A stretch of 64,000 nt of DNA. Origin: Clostridiales bacterium. Its GTDB lineage: Bacteria > Bacillota > Clostridia > Peptostreptococcales > Anaerovoracaceae. Of this stretch, positions 60,262 through 64,000 are shown one piece after another (position 1 is the first letter of the stretch; every line of letters starts with the position of its first letter). The position numbers and the translations under genes were made by a program. Location of the stretch: NCBI GenBank assembly GCA_009911365.1, contig QXXF01000021.1:1-64000 (forward strand), read 5' to 3'. The notes under the pieces were generated by a model. The model ran no database searches and had not been told where the DNA came from. It saw nothing but the letters and a program-made list of their open reading frames with translations.

Positions 60262-61269
60262 TTAGCCTTTGTAAGCGTGAGGCAAGATCGCGTTGACTGC
60301 GGTCACTACATCTGCGAAGGCTTCTGGTGTCAGGGACTGCGCGCCATCGCATAGAGCATGGGCTGGGTCATTGTGAACTTCGATCATCAGACCGTCTGCG
60401 CCAGCCGCTGCCGCTGCCATAGCCATTGGTTTCACCAGATGGGCGATACCTGTGGCGTGACTCGGATCCACTACGATCGGCAGGTGAGTCATGGTCCGCA
60501 GGAGCGGGATAGCTGATAGGTCCAGCGTGTTTCTGGTAGCTGTTTCAAATGTCCGGATCCCACGTTCGCACAAAATGACTTTTTCGTTTCCGCCAGCCAT
60601 GATGTATTCCGCGCTCATGAGCAGTTCCTGCAAGGTGCTGGAAAGTCCTCGTTTCAGGAGGATTGGTTTGTCTAAGTGGCCCAGCTCTTTTAAAAGTTCA
60701 AAATTCTGCATGTTCCTAGCGCCCACTTGGATCACGTCCACTTCCTCGAAAAGAGGCAGATGAGAAAGGTCCATGACCTCTGTTACAATCGGAAGTCCGG
60801 ATACTTTCTTTGCTTCTAGCAGGAGATTGATACCCTCAGAGCGCATACCCTGGAAGGCGTATGGCGATGTCCTTGGCTTGAACGCACCGCCCCGCAGCAG
60901 GTGAGCGCCCGCTTCTTTCACAGCTGTGGCGATACCGCAGACTTGTTCTTTGGATTCCACGGAGCAAGGTCCAGCGATGATCTGAAAATTTCCGCCCCCG
61001 ATTTTGGAGCCAGCCACATCCACGACAGTGTCTTTTGGATGGAATTTGCGGTTCACGTTTTTGTAAGGCTCCTGCACCCGTTTTACGGTTTCCACAATGT
61101 CCAAGGCATTGATCAGGTCAATGTCCACAGCACTGGTGTCGCCGATTAGGCCTAAGATAGTGGTGCTTTCCCCTTTACTGAAGTGGATGTCCAAGTCCAT
61201 GCTTTTCAGCCATGAAATCAGATTTTCCAGTTGCTTTTCCTCAGGATTGCTTTTTAAGATGATAATCAT
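60262..61269 (-). CDS. aroF: DAHP synthase, type I-beta with N-terminal regulatory domain
   Basis: 3-deoxy-7-phosphoheptulonate synthase, entry step of the pathway. 335 residues: an N-terminal ferredoxin-like/ACT-type domain (MIIILKSNPEEKQLENLISW, to about 65) as in the Thermotoga enzyme, then the KDO8P-synthase-like barrel (IIAGPCSVESKEQVCGIATA; GAFKPRTSPYAFQG; GTRTFET-like ERGIRTFETATRNTLDLSAI; PIVVDPSHATG). The start at 61269 follows AGAGGAGAAAAA. First gene of the operon, behind a Phe/Tyr attenuator. Confidence 0.96.
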   Translation of the reverse strand: MIIILKSNPEEKQLENLISWLKSMDLDIHFSKGESTTILGLIGDTSAVDIDLINALDIVETVKRVQEPYKNVNRKFHPKDTVVDVAGSKIGGGNFQIIAGPCSVESKEQVCGIATAVKEAGAHLLRGGAFKPRTSPYAFQGMRSEGINLLLEAKKVSGLPIVTEVMDLSHLPLFEEVDVIQVGARNMQNFELLKELGHLDKPILLKRGLSSTLQELLMSAEYIMAGGNEKVILCERGIRTFETATRNTLDLSAIPLLRTMTHLPIVVDPSHATGIAHLVKPMAMAAAAAGADGLMIEVHNDPAHALCDGAQSLTPEAFADVVTAVNAILPHAYKG

Positions 61270-61317
61270 TTTTTCTCCTCTTTTCTGTTTTTTGATGCTT
61301 TTGCTATTTCTTACACA

Positions 61318-61352
61318 AATAAAAACTCCGCAAGTGAATTTTACTTGCGGAG
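61318..61352 (-). terminator. Attenuator terminator of the aro/phe/tyr operon
   Basis: On the minus strand CTCCGCAAGT and ACTTGCGGAG form a perfect 10-bp stem with a 7-base loop (61352-61326), followed by TTTTTATTTG. It lies 57 bases before the aroF start. Its left half and loop contain AAAATTCACTT, which can pair with the upstream element at 61411-61421 instead. Confidence 0.9.
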
Positions 61353-61395
61353 AATGTCTCGCGGTCGCGATTGAAATCAAATCAGGTTTTACGAG

Positions 61396-61491
61396 TTATC
61401 CCATTGCAGCAAAATTCACTTTACGCTTAAAAAAGTAAGTAAAGTAAAAATAAAAGTATTCAGCTGCGAATGTAGCTAACTTATTCAACAT
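61396..61491 (-). CDS. Phe/Tyr leader peptide
   Basis: ATG at 61491, with GAAAGG about ten bases upstream, starts a 31-residue peptide that ends at TAA 61396. Residues 12-21 are YFYFYFTYFF: four Tyr and five Phe codons out of ten. Two more Phe codons lie at 8 and 27; there is no Trp. The peptide lies on a promoter-to-terminator leader in front of aroF-tyrA-aroB-aroA-aroC-pheA-aroE. A ribosome stalled for lack of charged tRNA-Phe or tRNA-Tyr would leave the next segment free to pair as antiterminator. It is too short to be found by ordinary gene calling. Confidence 0.88.
   Translation of the reverse strand: MLNKLATFAAEYFYFYFTYFFKRKVNFAAMG
61411..61421 (-). promoter_or_regulatory. Antiterminator element
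   Basis: AAGTGAATTTT on the minus strand is exactly complementary over 11 bases to AAAATTCACTT in the terminator (61332-61342). It lies within codons 24-27 of the leader peptide, directly after the Phe/Tyr run. A ribosome moving to the stop codon would cover it; a stalled one would expose it. Confidence 0.82.
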
Positions 61492-61523
61492 TTCTTTGAT
61501 CCTTTCAATTTGAGTCTGTAAGC

Positions 61524-61552
61524 ATTCTACCACGTTCTTTTTCGGCTGTAAA
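61524..61552 (-). promoter_or_regulatory. Promoter of the aro/phe/tyr operon
   Basis: TTTACA (61552-61547), 17 bases, TAGAAT (61529-61524). The transcript would begin near 61517, giving a leader of about 250 bases with the leader peptide near its 5' end. Confidence 0.82.
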
Positions 61553-61729
61553 GGATTTTTTGTGGATTTTACTAAAAAATATTTATGGTTTTAGTGGAAA
61601 GACCATAAGCAAAAAAGGAAAGTATGAATGATGAATATAGGTGGAAAACTGGTGTAGTAGCTAATTGACATATAAGATACCAAAAATTCACTAAAATTAT
61701 ATAGTTTTTGGATTACAATCTAAAAACTA

Positions 61730-61758
61730 TTGTTTTGTAGAAGGCTTTTGGATATAAT
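61730..61758 (+). promoter_or_regulatory. Promoter of the AAA-ATPase gene
   Basis: TTGTTT (61730-61735), 17 bases, TATAAT (61753-61758), 30 bases before the start codon. Confidence 0.7.
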
Positions 61759-61788
61759 AGGGAATATTAAGCGAAGAAGGGTGTGAGC

Positions 61789-62994
61789 ATGGTGATACAG
61801 AGAGTCGAATATTTGAACAAACTGATCTCTTTCAAAGACAAACAGCTGATCAAGATCGTCACGGGCATCAGACGCTGCGGAAAATCAACGCTGCTGGAAC
61901 TTTATCGGAATTGGTTAAAAGAACAGGGCGTGGCAAAGGAGCAGATCATAGCCATCAACTTTGAGGACCTGGATTATGCAGAACTGACGGATTACAAAAA
62001 ATTGTACGGGTATCTGAAAGAACGACTAGTAAAGGACGAAATGACATATATTTTTTTGGATGAAATCCATCATGTGACGGATTTTCCAAAAGTCGTTGAC
62101 AGTCTGTATATCAAGAAAAATGTGGATATTTATATCACAGGTTCCAATGCGTACATGCTTTCGGGTGAAATCGCCACGCTGATCTCAGGGAGATATGTTC
62201 AGATCGAGATGCTGCCTTTTTCTTTTAAAGAATACATGGAGAGCACAGGCAGCATGAACGACAGAGGCGTCAAATACACGGAGTACCTGCAAAGCAGTTC
62301 CTTTCCCTACACCCTCCAGCTAAAGGGACAACCAGACGAAATTAGGGATTACCTGGAAGGAATTTACAATACTGTTGTGGTGAAGGATATTGTGGACCGG
62401 AAGAAAATCACCGATACCATGATGTTAAAAAGCATCCTGCGTTTTGTGTTTGACAATATCGGCAGTCTATTGTCATCAAAAAAGATCGCAGACACCATGA
62501 CCTCCAGTGGCCGAAAGATTGATGTGAAGACAGTTGAAAAATACCTGGAGGCATTGTCCGAGAGCTATGTGATCTATCAGGCAAAGCGATATAACATCAA
62601 GGGTAAACAGTATTTGAAAACCCTTGAAAAGTATTATGTGGTGGATATTGGCATGCGATTCATGCTCATCGGCTCCAGACAGGCGGACGCGGGCCATATT
62701 CTAGAAAATGTCGTGTATCTGGAGCTTTTGAGGCGCGGATATGATGTTTATGTGGGAAAGATTGGTGAGTTTGAAGTGGATTTTGTGGCCCAGAACAGCA
62801 GAGGAACCGTGTATTTTCAGGTGGCTCTGACTGTTCGGGATGAAAAGACGCTGAAACGGGAACTGCGGCCGCTCCAGTCCATTAGGGACCATTATCCGAA
62901 GGTTATTTTGACGCTGGATGAAGACCCGGAAGCACAGTATGATGGAATCCGCCGCATTAATGCGAGGGACTGGCTGCTGGGCCTGACGGACTGA
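61789..62994 (+). CDS. AAA-ATPase with DUF4143 domain
   Basis: A 401-residue ATP-binding protein. Walker A is GIRRCGKSTLLELYRNWLKE, Walker B TYIFLDEIHHVTDFPKVVDS, followed by ITGSNAYMLSGEIATLISGR (sensor). Then come a winged-helix part (LLSSKKIADTMTSSGRKIDV) and the DUF4143 end with a nuclease-like core (VYLELLRRGYDVYVGKIGEF, EVDFVAQNSRGTVYFQV). I prefer the ATG at 61789 after AGAAGGGTGTGAGC; GTG 61783 is possible. These proteins are very common in anaerobes and their role is unknown; a link to mobile DNA or toxin-antitoxin function has been suggested. Family as for the frameshifted gene at 52-53.6 kb only in a broad sense. Confidence 0.88.
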   Translation: MVIQRVEYLNKLISFKDKQLIKIVTGIRRCGKSTLLELYRNWLKEQGVAKEQIIAINFEDLDYAELTDYKKLYGYLKERLVKDEMTYIFLDEIHHVTDFPKVVDSLYIKKNVDIYITGSNAYMLSGEIATLISGRYVQIEMLPFSFKEYMESTGSMNDRGVKYTEYLQSSSFPYTLQLKGQPDEIRDYLEGIYNTVVVKDIVDRKKITDTMMLKSILRFVFDNIGSLLSSKKIADTMTSSGRKIDVKTVEKYLEALSESYVIYQAKRYNIKGKQYLKTLEKYYVVDIGMRFMLIGSRQADAGHILENVVYLELLRRGYDVYVGKIGEFEVDFVAQNSRGTVYFQVALTVRDEKTLKRELRPLQSIRDHYPKVILTLDEDPEAQYDGIRRINARDWLLGLTD

Positions 62995-63115
62995 AGTACG
63001 GCACATAAGAGATATTAAAAATGCATAGAAAAAAATTCCATAACAAGAACTTGTGTTCTCGAGAGAAATATGTTATCATGTAATACACGGAAGACAAGTA
63101 AGCAAGGAGATTTTC

Positions 63116-63976
63116 ATGAAGAGTACAAATCGTTCAATCATAGATATGGGCGCAGTGGTAAATCAATTATTCGAGGGAGATTGCCTTGAGTATATGAATC
63201 GAATACCAGATGAAAGTGTAGACATGATTCTTTGTGATTTGCCATATGGAATGACGCAGAATGAGTGGGACTGTTATATTCCATTGGATGAATTATGGAA
63301 ACAATATAATCGGATCATTAAACCCAATGGTGCGATTGTATTAACTTCTAATGGTATTTTCACAGCAAAATTGATTTTGAGTCAACCTAATATATACAAA
63401 TATAAATGGGTTTGGGAGAAATCGAAACCAACTAATTTTTTGAACGCAAAAAAACAACCTCTTAGAAAACACGAGGATGTATGTGTTTTCTATAAAAAGC
63501 AGCCGACTTATCATCCTCAGATGACTGAGGGAACACCGTATGATAAAGGCATTAGAAAAAATCAGCTGTGCGGAAATTACGGCGATTTTGATCCTGTACA
63601 TGTGGCAAGTGAGGGAAAACGATATCCAACGGATATCATATATGTAAAAACCGCAGAATCTGAAGGAGCCGTGCTTCATCCAACACAAAAGCCAATAGAA
63701 TTAGGTAGATATATGATACGAACCTATACAAACCCAGGGGATATAGTACTAGACAATACTTTCGGAAGTGGATCGTTTTTAGTTGCGGCTTTAATAGAAG
63801 GGCGCAATTTTATTGGTATTGAAAAAAATGAAGACGTTGCGCTGTTTAAGAGAGAGGAGATAGACTATATAGATGTGGCTAAAAGAAGGCTGTTGTTGGC
63901 ATGGGAGCAATTAGACAGCGATGTTCGCAAATATATAAAAGTAGAGAATCTGATATCGGAGTTCGTAGAGAGGTAA
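63116..63976 (+). CDS. Site-specific DNA methyltransferase, beta class
   Basis: A 286-residue DNA amino-methyltransferase (N6-adenine or N4-cytosine). Motif IV DLPYGMTQNEWDCYIPLDEL comes first, then the target-recognition part, then motif X HPTQKPIELGRYMIRTY and motif I VLDNTFGSGSFLVAALIEGR, so the order is that of the beta class. Start at 63116 follows GCAAGGAGATTTTC. The gene is distinctly AT-rich next to its neighbours, a sign of transfer. A new gene starts seven bases later and could be the matching restriction enzyme. Confidence 0.9.
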   Translation: MKSTNRSIIDMGAVVNQLFEGDCLEYMNRIPDESVDMILCDLPYGMTQNEWDCYIPLDELWKQYNRIIKPNGAIVLTSNGIFTAKLILSQPNIYKYKWVWEKSKPTNFLNAKKQPLRKHEDVCVFYKKQPTYHPQMTEGTPYDKGIRKNQLCGNYGDFDPVHVASEGKRYPTDIIYVKTAESEGAVLHPTQKPIELGRYMIRTYTNPGDIVLDNTFGSGSFLVAALIEGRNFIGIEKNEDVALFKREEIDYIDVAKRRLLLAWEQLDSDVRKYIKVENLISEFVER

Positions 63977-63982
63977 AGGGGT

Positions 63983-64000
63983 ATGGAGACCATTGTTAGG
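63983..64000 (+). CDS. Start of a gene cut by the window edge
   Basis: ATG at 63983 after AGAGGTAAAGGGGT; only METIVR is visible. Spacing to the methyltransferase stop is 6 bases, so it is probably in its operon. It could be a restriction endonuclease, but nothing of its sequence shows this. Confidence 0.35.

Noticed and set aside
61270-61520. T-box riboswitch in front of aroF
   Set aside because: The T-box core AGGGTGGNACCGCG is absent, while a leader peptide with Phe/Tyr codons explains the alternative hairpins.
1-64000. CRISPR array or cas genes
   Set aside because: No regularly spaced repeat-spacer pattern and no Cas-like protein was seen; the only tandem repeats are the coding 15-bp units at 40.0 kb.
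1-64000. Insertion sequences with transposase
   Set aside because: No DDE or HUH transposase was recognised; the only recombinase is the ICE integrase.

Overview
The window looks like a chromosome segment of a Gram-positive anaerobe of the class Clostridia (Eubacteriales), probably from a gut. The basis is the strong Shine-Dalgarno sites (AGGAGG type), the TTGACA/TATAAT promoters, the synteny prfA-tsaC-rpiB-upp, a Clostridia-type conjugative element with a ribosome-protection tet gene, and the order aroF-tyrA-aroB-aroA-aroC-pheA-aroE. No species can be named from this alone.

Layout. 1-2.7 kb is a graveyard of broken accessory genes (an XRE repressor, a Fic protein, an AlbA-type regulator) around one intact nitroreductase. 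2.8-12.0 kb is ordinary chromosome: prfA, tsaC, rpiB, upp, tyrS, a VanY-like peptidase, guaB and guaA. About 12.0-40.6 kb is an integrative conjugative element (ICE) of the Tn1549/CTn type sitting next to the 3' end of guaA. It has a tyrosine integrase at the guaA side, a DUF3173 partner, a sigma-like regulator, MobC plus MOBP relaxase, a tet(32)-like cargo with a Tn916-style attenuated leader, a very large ArdA/ArdC-type polyvalent protein, topoisomerase III, a type IV secretion system (NlpC/P60 hydrolase, VirB4, PrgI, VirB6-like, Maff2, VirD4, PcfB) and a replication initiator. Paired 11-bp direct repeats mark both ends. 40.7-47.5 kb is a second accessory zone: hicAB, remnants of an AlbA regulator and of a helicase-PLD protein, an Spx/ArsC-like gene, a GNAT, a coupled HNH endonuclease-methyltransferase pair and an XRE regulator. 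47.7-51.7 kb is chromosomal (tadA, an Ig-like membrane protein, ispE, a GntR regulator, aroK, a tiny membrane protein). A frameshifted AAA-ATPase follows, then on the minus strand the seven-gene aromatic amino acid operon (53.9-61.5 kb), then an AAA-ATPase/DUF4143 gene and an AT-rich DNA methyltransferase at the right edge.

How genes work together. The aro operon with the nearby aroK encodes nearly all of the route from PEP and erythrose-4-phosphate to prephenate and on toward Phe and Tyr; aroD is not in the window. Its 5' leader encodes a 31-residue peptide with the run YFYFYFTYFF, followed by an antiterminator/terminator pair. This is a textbook-style transcription attenuator and the most striking regulatory element here. 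The ICE carries two near-identical 109-bp oriT-like segments in opposite orientation about 10.5 kb apart, with a compensatory base-pair change in one hairpin. It also has apparent layers of anti-restriction (an ArdA/ArdC fusion and a Mom-like DNA-modification protein) inside the transfer operon.
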